From Cubamyces lactineus (lineage: Eukaryota; Basidiomycota; Agaricomycetes; Polyporales; Polyporaceae), in the NCBI GenBank assembly GCA_022376465.1, contig JACDTU010000001.1:1612001-1676000 (forward strand): a stretch of 64,000 nt of DNA, read 5' to 3'. Both the position numbers and the translations under genes were made by a program. The notes below the pieces were generated by a model. That model was not told where the DNA came from and did no database searches. It saw only the letters and a list, made by a program, of their open reading frames with translations. Below, one piece after another: positions 37,833 through 48,218 of the stretch. Position 1 is the first letter of the stretch, and every line of letters starts with the position of its first letter.

Positions 37833-38993
37833 ATGTCCCACTCGGCTTTCTTCTACGGCACCCTATTGCATCCCGCCATCTTGCGTCGGGTCATCGGGCA
37901 CAGAGGCGATCAGCTTGAGATGTGTCCCGCTCTCTTACTGGTATGTTTCCTGCCCCTTCTCGGTGCTTGTATATCGACGGCCTCGCGAATGGCACCGATC
38001 TTCGTGTTGCTGTCCTTCACGGTGGCTCGCGGTCTCGATGGGTGAATATTGATGAACAATCAATACACCTGACATCTCAAGCGCCCGGTGCTCGAGTCGT
38101 TGGTTCCAACAGATCCAATCACTCGTGCACGGAGCGTTATGGACTGTCAAGCCGGCGGATCCACCCAGGTAACTCTGAGGCTCACTCCCTGAATTCCCAT
38201 TAGGACCATACCCGCCACAAGATCAGGGTACGTTCGTGACCTCCTGCGGAACTGAGCCTCTTCCCATCGACGAACATTCTACCCCAGCATGAAGACTACC
38301 CCGCTGTCCTCCCGTATACCAAGAGTCGCGCACTGTTTATAGACTCCGGCCGGGGAGACCTGCCTCCCGAAGAACGAACCGTCCGCGGAACATTCGTCCG
38401 CGGTCTCAGCAACGAGGACATCGCCCTCCTGGACCTTTTTGAAGGCGACGTAAGTACCGGCCCATCTGGGGTGATCGATGCGCCCGCGATGGGCCTCCCA
38501 CGCGCCCACAACGCCCACTGACATCCGCACCCTTGTTCTGACGCCCCTCTGCCCCCACCGCCTCCAGGAATACACTCGCGAAGCCGTCGCCGTCCACCCC
38601 CTCGGGCCCCTCGCCCCCCTCTCGTCCACGCCCGTGCCTCGGTCCGATCCCTTAGCAGCATCGAACGGAGCTACGGACGCAGACGTTGTGCCGCTAACGG
38701 CACCGGATCTCCCACCGCTCGACGCCCTCCCCTCGCCACTCGCTGCAGAGACGTACATCTACGCGGGGCCGCTCAGCGGCTTGAGCCCCGAGCTCTGGTC
38801 GTACGACGACTTCGTCCGCGAGAACGCGTGGAAGTGGATCGGCACGGACGAGCGCGATGAATATTACGCCGAGGTTGACCGTCGGCGCGAAATGGACGGG
38901 AAGACGCTCCATACGGAGATCGTCGATGCAGGGAACGGCCCCGCGGGTTCGGCGGCCAATGACAGGGCGGTGGTCGCAGAGTTCAGGGAGTAA
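37833..38993 (+). CDS. gamma-glutamylcyclotransferase-like (AIG2) protein
   Basis: Member of the AIG2/GGCT fold, enzymes or enzyme-like proteins acting on gamma-glutamyl compounds; the exact substrate is unknown. ATG 37833 opens with the family signature SAFFYGTLLHPAILRRVIG. After a first intron of about 250 nt the frame continues DHTRHKIR, then HEDYPAVLPY, LPPEERTVRGTFVRGLSNEDIALLDLFEGDEY with the acidic active-site region. A Pro-rich insert follows, then ETYIYAGPLSGLSPELWSYDDFVRENAWKWIG and an Ala/Gly-rich tail. The stop is at 38991-38993. Three introns: 37941 to about 38213, about 38227-38287, and 38452-38568. The first intron is unusually long for this window and could hide an alternative exon. 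Confidence 0.8.
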
Positions 38994-39737
38994 GCCGAAC
39001 GCGATGCGGTGGCCATGTGAAGCAGTGTGAAGCCCGTCTTGTTCTCTTGTACCCTAGACTGAATATGGAAGCCAAAAAGATGCATGCCATCCGACGGCCT
39101 ACTGTCTTGCTATTGTTCTGGTCTCACGCCGTCAGATAGTAAAGGGTCAAATATATTGCGATGCTCGAAACCATGCAAAGACATAGCCTGCGCGTTTAGA
39201 TACTCGAACCGAACCACCCGGCCGTGCGCACACAGACCTCCACATTCGTAATCGTACAGCAAATTAAAGGAACATGCGGATAGCATCGCAACGAAGAATG
39301 ATAACGGAGAGCAAACAAGAGAGCTGAACCGGTTATACAGCAGAGCGGGGAGAGCATGGGCATAGGAAACATATGTACTTGTTGAGTGACAGTGGGAACG
39401 GTGAGAGGAGGTTGTTGATCGGTAAAACGATACTTTTCTGGATAACTGAACAAAACGGCGAGAATACTGAGAGCTACTTGGGTTTCAAACGGAAGGCTAG
39501 ATGCGGAATTCCGGGGGGCCTGATGAGAGAGTAAACACATTCGGGAAACAAGACTTGACAGACGAAAGCAAGACAGACGAGGGCTCGATAGCGGGAAGAT
39601 CAGAAGGCGTCGACATTCGTTAGAGGGCGTGACAATTGTGGTCTCGAGGTGATGTGAGGGTATCCCGGCGCGGCGAATGCCATGGCAGTCCGAAACACAG
39701 GATATCCTCGTGTCTAGCGCTGTGGTTGAGAAATTTT
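38994..39737. other. convergent 3' region
   Basis: About 0.74 kb between the 3' ends of the cyclotransferase-like gene (+) and the forkhead gene (-). No gene was seen. Confidence 0.5.
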
Positions 39738-42018
39738 CTACTCCCGAGAGGACTCAGAAGAGGGGCTTGTGCGTTTGCCTCCGCGGGAAGAGCCCTGGAC
39801 GAATGTCTGGATTGCATGGTCACCGGGCTGACCGGTGGCGGCGGTCCTAGGCATGAAGCGGCCACTGGCATCGCGCGGCGGGGCATAGGTTGGGCGAGAG
39901 GGAGCTGGGTTGTTGTATTGAGCCTGGTTGTAGTCGCCCTGCAGCTCCTGCGTGATGTTGGGTAGCGTGTGCGCGCGGACAGGTACACGGGGGCGTTGCG
40001 GCGGGGGGAGGATGGGGGGCATGGTGTGGAAGCTGGTGGGCGGGGGGAACTGGAGGGACTGGGAGTGCACGGGGCCCCATCCACCTGGAGCGCCTCTACC
40101 AGCGGATACCTGTTGCTCGTAAGCGGATTGCCCATAGCCCTGCGGTGCCATCGATGGCAGCCCGAATGCTGGCTGACCATAGGTACCAGATGGGGGACGC
40201 ATTCCGGTCATATCGCCTCGGTTGACCGCCTGCGCGGCGTGAGTACCCTGCCGAGAGGGACGTGCGTGGACGTTCTGCGAGTAGGGAGAGTTACCACGCC
40301 GGACGATGCTGCGAGCCACAGAAGACGCCGGCGGGCGGGAGCGACCTTGCCCGACCTGGTGGCTCTGCGCATGGATCTGGGACTCCATGGCCATGTCGTA
40401 CCCGGCTTGCGAAGGGGATGGGAAGCTGTCGTCGGTATCGAGCGCGTCGGGATCACTTTCTTCCTCGCGACTCTCTCGAGAGGGCTGCTTGGAGCCTTGC
40501 GCCTTGGTGCGCTTGTTGCGCTTGCGGGGACGCTTGGTGCCAGGGCCCTCAGAGTAGTCAACGACCCAGTAGCTGCCTTTGCCGGGCTCGGTGATGGGCT
40601 TGGATTGCCTTCGGAAGCACTTGTACAACGAGAGGTTGTGGCGGATAGAGTTCTATGCAGGCGGTATACAATCAGCACCAGGGACACGTACAGGAAGATG
40701 GGCACGTACCTGCCACGACTTATCGTGGCGATTGTTGCGGAACCAGTCGAATCGTTTCTCCAGCTCCTGGTAGATCTCCTGAAGGGTGAGGCGTTTGTTG
40801 GGGCTGCCCAGGATGGCAAGCTGAGACAGCACAGGGATGGAATACCCAGGGCGCTGGCCGTCCGGTGGGTTAGGGAGGGCGTAGAGGCTCATCTCCTCGC
40901 CCGGAGCCAAACCAAGGTACCGGCGAATCTCGTCATCAGAGGTGTTGAAACAGGCGTCATCGCCAGAGAAAAGAGCGGAGGGAAGTTCGTCGGCGTTGGA
41001 AGTGTCTTGTTGGCGAGGCGCGTTGGGCGGGGGCAGATGGATGCGCGTTTGCCCGGGGATGACAGCGTCGACGCGAGCGTCGTGGTCATATTGCAGGTGC
41101 TCGGGGCCCATGGGGATCATTTGCATTTCGGGAGATGGAAAGTTCGGAGACTGGACTTGCTCGGGAGAACCCACCGTAGGCGCCACTCCTTGTACTCCCA
41201 CAGGTGGGTATGTATGCGTTCGTGGGCGGTAGTAGGCGTACCCCTGACGGGGCTCTGTGCCGAAACGCGCATGCTCCATCCCGATCCTGCGGCGATGCTC
41301 GTCATAGGCAGGATAGTATTCACGATTAAACCCGGGAAGAGGCCCGACGCGCTGTTGAGGGGCAAACACGTCGTGGCCTTGGAAGCCAGGGTCGTTGGGG
41401 GGCGCCATGTAGCCTACGACGCCATTCGACACGCTTTCCAAGCTGCTACCGCTCATATGGCCACTACCGTCGCTTCCACCACTTCCGTTGGACCCTGCGG
41501 GGCTGCTGTTGCCGCTGCCGTGGCCGTAGGGGGCCTACAAGGCAAACTGATCAGCGCACCGTAGAATCAGATAAGAGGCGACAGTGGCGTACACCGTAGG
41601 GAGTTGTCTGGGTCATCGAAGGAGGCATAATGGAGTTAAAGTTGTCGATAGTAGACGAGTAATGTGCATTGGGGCCGCCAGGGGCGAAGTTAGAAGGCAG
41701 GGGAGGCTGGAATGGGACGTTTGGAACGAATGGGGTGTCGTCGCGGTAAACCGTGGTGAATGCAGGGTCGGCACGATTTTGAACGAATCCAGCGACATCG
41801 TGCACCCCAAACTGTCCGCCGAGTATATCCTGGCCCTGGGGAATCTGCTCAACGTGGTACGAGTGCCCGATGGCACCCCTACCGTCGTCAGAGACAGAAC
41901 CCGACCCAGAGCTGTGGCGACGGAAAGGAGGGTCTGGAGGGGTTGTAGAGGGCGGGAGAGGCGCAGAAGTGTCGCCGGTGAAGGCATAGAAGCGCCCTGA
42001 GGAAGCGTAGTTGGCCAT
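39738..42018 (-). CDS. forkhead transcription factor
   Basis: DNA-binding regulator with one forkhead (winged-helix) domain near the middle. From ATG 42018 ([16 protein letters not shown]) there is a roughly 350-residue disordered, Pro/Gly-rich N-terminus. The domain follows: [29 protein letters not shown], then [19 protein letters not shown], an intron, and the recognition helix [15 protein letters not shown]. The wing is [13 protein letters not shown], then a strong basic stretch [11 protein letters not shown] that also looks like a nuclear signal. The C-terminus is a Gln/Pro-rich low-complexity tail ending SSESSRE. Three exons: about 41593-42018, 40710-41535 and 39738-40650. The first helix has PGYS in place of the usual PPYSY. 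The targets cannot be told. Confidence 0.88.
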
Positions 42019-44202
42019 GTTTGGCAATTGACGAAAACGGTAAAAGCGGGTAATGGTGAACGTGAGAGCCGCTGAAACGCCCGTTGGTCTTCTAACGAGT
42101 ATCCTGAATTGGGAAAGAAAAAGAGGGGCGGGCTGTGAGAACTTGGGCAAGGGGAGAGCTGATCTGTGGGCGTGCGTTGGCAAACGCTCCTCAGGCCGCG
42201 CTGGCGTTGCTCCCGGCTGCTCACCTTTGTCTCCTTCATCCTTCTCGTGTTTCTCGTGGCTATCTGGTGGTTCGGGATGAAATGTATGAGCACAAAGGAC
42301 ACAGTGCACATCGCTCTCATCATTTGTGCCACTCGGGCTCTCCCGGCCCCAGCCCTTTATCCTCTTCGGTTGACGTCTATGTGCCTGCAATGCATGCGTC
42401 CGAGACTCGGCTTTGTAGCTCGGCTGTGTCGATAATTGACGGCAGCCGCGTTGTAGGCAGACCTGTCACCCATAGGGTTCCCATATAAGGCAAGTATCTC
42501 ATTGACTACGGGAGTGGTCAGTATGACGGCCGCGAACGTCACCACACACGACTATACAAAGACCTCGAGTGCATGCATATGATCGACACGAATATACGCA
42601 TTGTTGTAGTGTAGGCGTCTCGTACGAAGCCTGGCGCTTAACGTCGGAGCTTGAACCTTAAACCTTCGTCTGGTACACGGACATCGCATGTATCTACGCT
42701 TTTTCTTGAGCCACAATCTACCCGTTCTCGCTCCCGCGTTGCTCCTCGTTCAACACGCATGCACCCAAGGCTCCGGTATGGCCATGTGTGGACAGTAGCA
42801 ATACTTGATACGCACCCGAGCGAGGCACGTCCTGAATACCCCTCAGTATTAGTGATGGTTCCGACCTAGCGTCGCATCTGCGTTTGTGAGAGACGCTCCC
42901 TACGGTGCAACAATACTCTTTCGTGACGCTACTGTGGCACGGTGGCCGTGGTGCATAGTCTTGCCGGTCATCTCAGTCGCTTGTGGCGGCACAGGTACTA
43001 GGCGCTCGCAGCCCCGTGCTTGACACGAGACAAACAGCGAACTTGACGCTTATATGCGCTCCGCCATGATGTGATCTATCGCTATTCAGGCGTGCGAAGC
43101 TCGCCGATAGCGTTGCTGGAGGAGAGAAGGGTGGGAGTACGGGATAAAGACTGGTGAGTCGCGCGATGGAGGTCGGAGGAACAAGGGTTGACGCGAGGAG
43201 GCGCGGTGGCTGACACCGCGGGACGACTTTGTCTGATGTCCGAAAAGGAATTTCTGCAGAGTTTATAACACCGTGCTCGGGCCAGCCACGCGCGTGACTT
43301 CGAACCATTGGTTTGAGATGCACTTGATCATACAAGCATCCTCCCCGTCGCATCCGTGGATCCACATACGTCCATAGTGGCATACTACGACCGCTCCTAT
43401 AGCAATCGTAGCACCGCGTGGGCATAGTGTTTCCCGCACGGCGTGCACTAGTTACTACGCGGCCATATGTGTACTCATTATGCATCACTGCGCGTCAGGC
43501 TAACGCGCAATCTCCGGAGATTCTTCTGTTGGCCATCGTTACTCGCCATCGTTGCCCTGTTCGACGTCAAATCTACGAGCATAGTACGTACTACGTACAG
43601 CCCGAGACTTCATATCAGGGGCAGCAAACTCGCTTCTATTTTCCCCGGGCAGCACAGCCGCAGATGTGTGGGTTATGTTCTCCGTTTGCCCCCTCCCAAA
43701 CGTCCTGTCTACAGTATATGTCAACATGATCTTGTAGGAGGAGAAATTCGTCGTGACCCTGAGGATGACGCGTTTAATGATGCGGGTATTCCGAAGGCAA
43801 TTCACAACTCGAGCCTTGCGAGATTCGCGATGTCAGACGCAAACGACTGTTTTTGTCTTCACCTCGTCTACTCTGAGAGTCCAGGACGCTGAAATCTTAG
43901 ACGATACGATGCAACATGTGTACAAGCATCCTACGCCCGATCACAAAAGCATTACTCGGAAGATCTCAAGGTCAGGGTTAGAGGGGTGTAGCAATCGTGA
44001 CTCGTGAGTTCCGTAGCACCTGTCAATCCTCCACGAAAGTGCTCTTCGCTCGATATCAAATCGCTCCTGCTCTGGCATACATAGATGTTGGGTAATGAAC
44101 AATTGCACAGCACACAATGCATGTCAGGAGAACCACCAAGTCACTGTTCATACAGTACAACACCGCAATGCCCAATCGTACATGGAAGGACAACAGCACA
44201 CT
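42019..44202. other. long intergenic region upstream of the forkhead gene
   Basis: About 2.2 kb without a convincing gene on either strand. The part next to 42018 is Ser/Pro-codon-like noise on the minus strand and probably 5' UTR and promoter of the forkhead gene. I see no repeats or RNA genes here. Confidence 0.5.
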
Positions 44203-44608
44203 TCATCCATCTGAAGGACCGAGCTTACAGCCAATTGGCCGTTCACAAGGGTACAACAGAAGAAAGAAGAGGCTCCGAAAGGAGAAAAGGAGGATCCCCC
44301 GACGACACAAGCCAATACTGCAATAGCAAGGTCATCGCGCCCCCGTGTTGCAAGCAGAGCACAGGGAACAAGGGCGGCAAAAATTAGATAACCAATAATG
44401 GAGGCGGTGCCTCCATAATAGTGGTTAAACTATTAAGAACAGATACTACACTTGATCTAAGCCAAAAGGCCAGAGTGGTGAGGAAACATGAATGTTCGCG
44501 CCCAGGATATATACTCGGGGTGCAGCGCGCACGGACCATGCATCTGGCGGGCGAGGCGTCGTGGATGACTTAGGCAGGCGGCGGCTTCCGATCCTAACAT
44601 GAGCAAAC
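44203..44608 (-). repeat. inverted duplication carrying U2 snRNA, arm 2
   Basis: Reverse-orientation copy of 33704-34129. Its ends correspond to CATCCATCTGAAGG (44204-44217) and TCCTAACATGAGCAAAC (44592-44608). It is about 20 bases shorter than arm 1 because of indels, mainly in the 5' flank of the RNA gene. Confidence 0.85.
44301..44481 (-). ncRNA. U2 spliceosomal snRNA, copy 2
   Basis: Same length as copy 1 (181 nt) and no indels. The branch-site element GTGTAGTATCTG, stem IIa, Sm site TAATTTTTG and stem-loop IV are identical. I see only a few differences: stem IIb is GGAGGC/GCCTCC with a full A-U pair where copy 1 has G-U, and the 3' strand of stem-loop III reads CACGGGGGCGC instead of CATGGGGACGC, which still pairs with wobbles. 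Its TATA box (reverse complement near 44505-44515) is conserved. Both copies therefore look functional. Confidence 0.92.
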
Positions 44609-44894
44609 TCGGAGGCCGGTTACAACCTGCCGCTAGACCGATTCGTTCTTACTTACTGCTTTCTGAAGGCTTCTACAGGAGACATACTCAGGCATATTCA
44701 ACACCAATATACTGATTGACGTTCATTATAAGCCAAGGTTAGCTCAATGAGTGTGCTGTCTCCCCGAGAATAAACGTGAGACATTTTACCCTCTCCCTGG
44801 CGGTATGTGAGGCAGTAGCACCACAGCTCGAGGCTCATGCACATAACCTCCTTCAGATACAGTGGCTGAGGCCGTCACGGAACAAAGCAAGATA
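44609..44894. other. region between U2 copy 2 and the hydrolase
   Basis: About 0.29 kb shared upstream region of two divergent genes. No further feature was seen. Confidence 0.4.
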
Positions 44895-46212
44895 ATGCCC
44901 GACGCCTATGAGAGGAGTTACATCAAGATACCGTCGGCAACCCCTGGGTGGTCTCTCGACGCGTGGAAATATCTCCCTCGCCCCGTGGCCAAGGGAGGGC
45001 TGCCCGTCATTATAATGTAGGTTGTTCCATTGCGGTCAACATCAGGACAACATAGTGATATCATAACGATGCACTAGGGCCCACGGAGTCACTGGTAACA
45101 AACTCATGGGCCTAGCGCCCTATGCGGAGACGTTCGCGTCTCTCGGATATGCTACCGTAGTCTTCGACTATCGTCGCTGGGGCGCATCCGGTAAGCCCGT
45201 TCTGCGGCAATACGCCATTGCATGCGCGGGCATTCATCTGCAATACGTACAGCCGGGACTCCTCGGCATATGATCTATGTTTCAGAACAACTGGAGGACT
45301 ACCGCACAGTCATCAAGTACTGCAGGCAGCAACCTGAGTTCGATCCACATAAGGTGGTACTGTGGGGAACAAGCTTTTCCGGTCAGCGCTCTCATTTCTC
45401 CATATATGCCATACTCAAGCGGCGGATGGACACGTAGGTGGGCACGTTGTGACGTTGGCGGCCGAGGTAGGAAAAATCACCGTATCGCTCGGCCGCAGCT
45501 GACGCCACGAAAACATCGCGCACAGAGGGAGTTGAACCTCACCGCCGTGGTCGCACAATGTCCGTACCTGGGCAATAGCGGGCCGACGAAGCTGTCCTGG
45601 GCATTCATCAAAACCTTTCTCAACGGAGTCGTCGACGTCCTCAGACAAGCGGTCGGATTGTACCCAAAGTACATCCCCGCAGTCGCTCATCCCGGCGAGG
45701 TCGGTATGTTGTCTACGCCGGGATCCAGGCAAGGCATGCTGTCACTCGTCCAGGATACGAGGTGCGTAACCTTTCGTGATTCGTGGCGACAACAAACTGA
45801 GCATCTCGACAGAGACTATCCCAATGAGGTCAGGCGACAACTTGTCTTTTGTGACCTACTATTTCTCCTGACCCCTATCATCCAGGTTGCGGCCTCGAGC
45901 TTCTTCGAAATCCCGTTCTACAATCCCAACGCCTCTGCCGCGCGCATCACCTGCCCGACGCTCGTGGTCGCCGCAGAGCACGACAACCTCTGCGTCCTCC
46001 AAGGAGCCTTAGAGCTGAAAGGCCTATCACCCCGCGTGGAACTCGTCGTCCTACCGTGTGGTAAGTTTCGCCGTGAACTCAAGTACACCATGCAGCGCAT
46101 GCTGATGCGAAGTGCTGGATCAGAACACTTTGATCTCTACCCCGGGTCTCGGATGCACGAGAAAAGCTTGGAAGCGATGAAGGCCTTTCTGCTCGAACGT
46201 GTCCCGGTCTGA
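44895..46212 (+). CDS. alpha/beta hydrolase
   Basis: Serine hydrolase of the alpha/beta fold; substrate unknown, and no signal peptide, so probably cytosolic. ATG 44895: MPDAYERSYIKIPSATPGW, WKYLPRP, GLPVIIMAHGVTGNKLMGL (HG oxyanion motif), ASLGYATVVFDYRRWGAS. The nucleophile elbow is GTSFSGGH with the Ser in TSFS, joined across a 52-nt intron. The acid is the Asp in VVAAEHDNL and the catalytic His is in EHFDLYPG, just after an intron in PC-G. The protein ends FLLERVPV. About 7 exons, with introns near 45010-45077, 45191-45255, 45381-45433, 45462-45513, 45762-45820, 45833-45887 and 46060-46119. All triad residues are present. The fold is secure; the specific function is not. Confidence 0.8.
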
Positions 46213-46308
46213 TGGACGCCCGTACTTGATCTCGCTCGTCGACCGTTTCGTACACGCTTCAATTTGACTTATACCGTACGGTCCATACACCCCGTTGGCT
46301 GCCATATA

Positions 46309-47060
46309 CTACCCCGAAGAAACTCGTCGGGCCTCAACGGCCTCGGCGGTGCGTGGTTGCTCTTCTACTGTTGCCGCTGGACGCATGTTTGCTTGTTCCT
46401 GCTCTCCGCCTGACCGAAGGTACCGCACGAAGCGTTCCTCTAGTAGATACGCGAAACGAACATCCCGCAGAGTGATGCCTGGCTGCACTCGCCCGCGGCG
46501 AGGCTCGTCGGGGTGAGCAGCAGGCCGAAGTCCCGAGTGGGTGTGCACCTTGATCGTTATTGAAGGGGGCGAATCAGTGAGCTCTTGCACGGCGTGGTGC
46601 TATGGACCATGGAATCGACATGAGCCCTGATGAACAGCACAAACGAATGATTATGTAGATTGTACTCACGTTCTCGCTCTCCGTGACGTCCTTCAAGTCG
46701 CGTTCGAACAACTCCAATGAGGCGTATTCAGAGAATATGAATCGCTTCACGAGTTCCGGGGCAGGTTTCTTGGCACTTGTAGACGGTTGTACGCTCCATC
46801 CGCGATGGTAGAGCGGGACCAGATAAGTCTGAATCTCCTCATCCGTGAGGAAGGGACATGGGTAGGGAGGAGTTGGAGGGAGTTGCGGTAGCTTTGATTC
46901 TGTGCATGTGTGCACGCTCTGCGTCAGCAGGTGTCGGTGACTTAGAATAGAGAAGTGTAGGAATGGTGTGGTAAACTGAGAGTCGAGAGCAATGAGACCA
47001 TGGCAGCCGTAATGACCACCCTGCAACCCCGAACGGGGGGGGGGGCAATCGGCGAAACAT
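46309..47060 (-). CDS. pterin-4a-carbinolamine dehydratase
   Basis: Dehydrates 4a-hydroxytetrahydrobiopterin during cofactor recycling for phenylalanine hydroxylase. Family core: PFLTDEEIQTYLVPLYHRGWSV, LVKRFIFSEYASLELFERD, an intron after SEN, HHAVQELTDSPPSITIKVHTHS (the His-His pair and the later His are catalytic in this family), and GITLRDVRFAYLLEERF. The stop is at 46309-46311. The 5' end is uncertain. A start at 47060 with a 52-nt intron gives MFRRLPPPPFG-FTTPFLHFSILSHRH, which resembles a mitochondrial presequence. An unspliced in-frame start at 47026 is the alternative. The 47060 exon contains an 11-C run on the coding strand. The core assignment is reasonably firm; localisation is inference. 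Confidence 0.7.
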
Positions 47061-48218
47061 TGTCAATCCGGTCCATGGCTTGACAACGGTTTGAGACAAG
47101 ACCATTGGCAACAGGCTATACTGACGGCGAACCGGCGTTGTACACATCGGTTCTGACTGAGGCAACGTTATGACATGACGTACCTGGTGGCTGAGGGGCG
47201 TGCCCGCTCATATGACGCGAACGAAGCGGCTTGAAGCAATCCAAAGATATGCTCGACGTGAGTTTCAAAGGTCTAGGAGCGCGAGAATGTCTTGACCGAA
47301 CACTACTGCCGCTGTAGCACACTGTTGTATTTACTGTAGAAGTCACTAGTGTTCTCAAGGGCATACTCGTTTTGGCAGTCGATGAAGCAGTCGCTAGAGT
47401 TGTTGCACGAGATATCGACTTCCTCGCAGGCAGCATAGCAAAGCAGGTCACGAAGGGCAATGGATTCGAAAGCAGAGCTGGTGGCCAGCTCGGACTGCTC
47501 GGATGTGCAATGAGGATCGCTGGTTACCCGGGAGGAGGAAGCGCCGAGAGAGGCAAATGCCACGTGGGCGAGCGCGACGGCCGAGGCCTTGGCTGCTGCT
47601 TGGCTGGGCGGAATTCAGGAACCTTGCACCGTTTGGGCTTCTCCCGTCGCGGTCCATCCGTCATTCCGTGTTTCAACGCCAGTGTGCAAGCTGGTACCAC
47701 ATCTTTGACTGTACCGTCGCTCCCTCAGACAACTGTCATATGTGCATTGCCCTACAGCATGCACCTCATCAGCTACACCACGTAAAGCTTTCACTCGTCG
47801 AATAGACCTCCGACGGCCGACGGCCGGTTCACTTGTGAACCCGCAATCAGAATTGTAAGCCCATTGTGGGGAAAGCCGCCGGCAACGTTGGCCACGATGC
47901 AACCGATGCAGGCGGGCGTGAATTACTCCAATCCGATGATCTCGCTTGTACTGTTTTTGAGCTCAGTTTAGCCCGTCCCGGTGCAATGGAGTTGATGCGG
48001 CAAGCCTGAGCCTCAGCTCATGGCCTCAAAGGGGCGCCTCGGGCTCCTCCAGGCAGGCACGATACTCCTTAGAAACCTACCTCGACGTCGTACGGCGACA
48101 GCGCGATCGTCGAGCACTCACCAGCCTCGGGCGACCCTCGAGGGTTCGCGTCCACTTGTTGGGCACTGCTCCCGTCGATCTCGACATTCGTGACGGCTAC
48201 GAGCCGAGATTCTTCACG
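47061..48218. other. intergenic, with a small candidate gene
   Basis: About 1.15 kb. Apart from the small cysteine-rich frame at 47303-47585, no gene was seen. The 3' part (47900-48218) is upstream of DUF6534 protein B. Confidence 0.4.
47303..47585 (-). CDS. possible small secreted cysteine-rich protein (partial model)
   Basis: A frame ending at 47303 reads ALAHVAFASLGASSSRVTSD, then a cysteine-bearing part (PHCTSEQSEL, ALRDLLCYAACEEVDISCNN, SSDCFIDCQNEYALENTSDF). The Ala/Val-rich start looks like the end of a signal peptide followed by a mature domain with six spaced cysteines. A splice acceptor-like CCGCCCAG precedes it near 47590, so a short first exon should lie upstream, but I could not find an ATG that joins in frame. 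No family recognised. It may be a small secreted protein typical of fungi, or a decayed one. Confidence 0.35.

Noticed and set aside
39969..41564. 531-codon plus-strand open frame opposite the forkhead gene
   Set aside because: It is the shadow of the forkhead coding strand. Its translation is low-complexity Arg/Gly/Val with no motif, while the minus strand has a complete forkhead domain.
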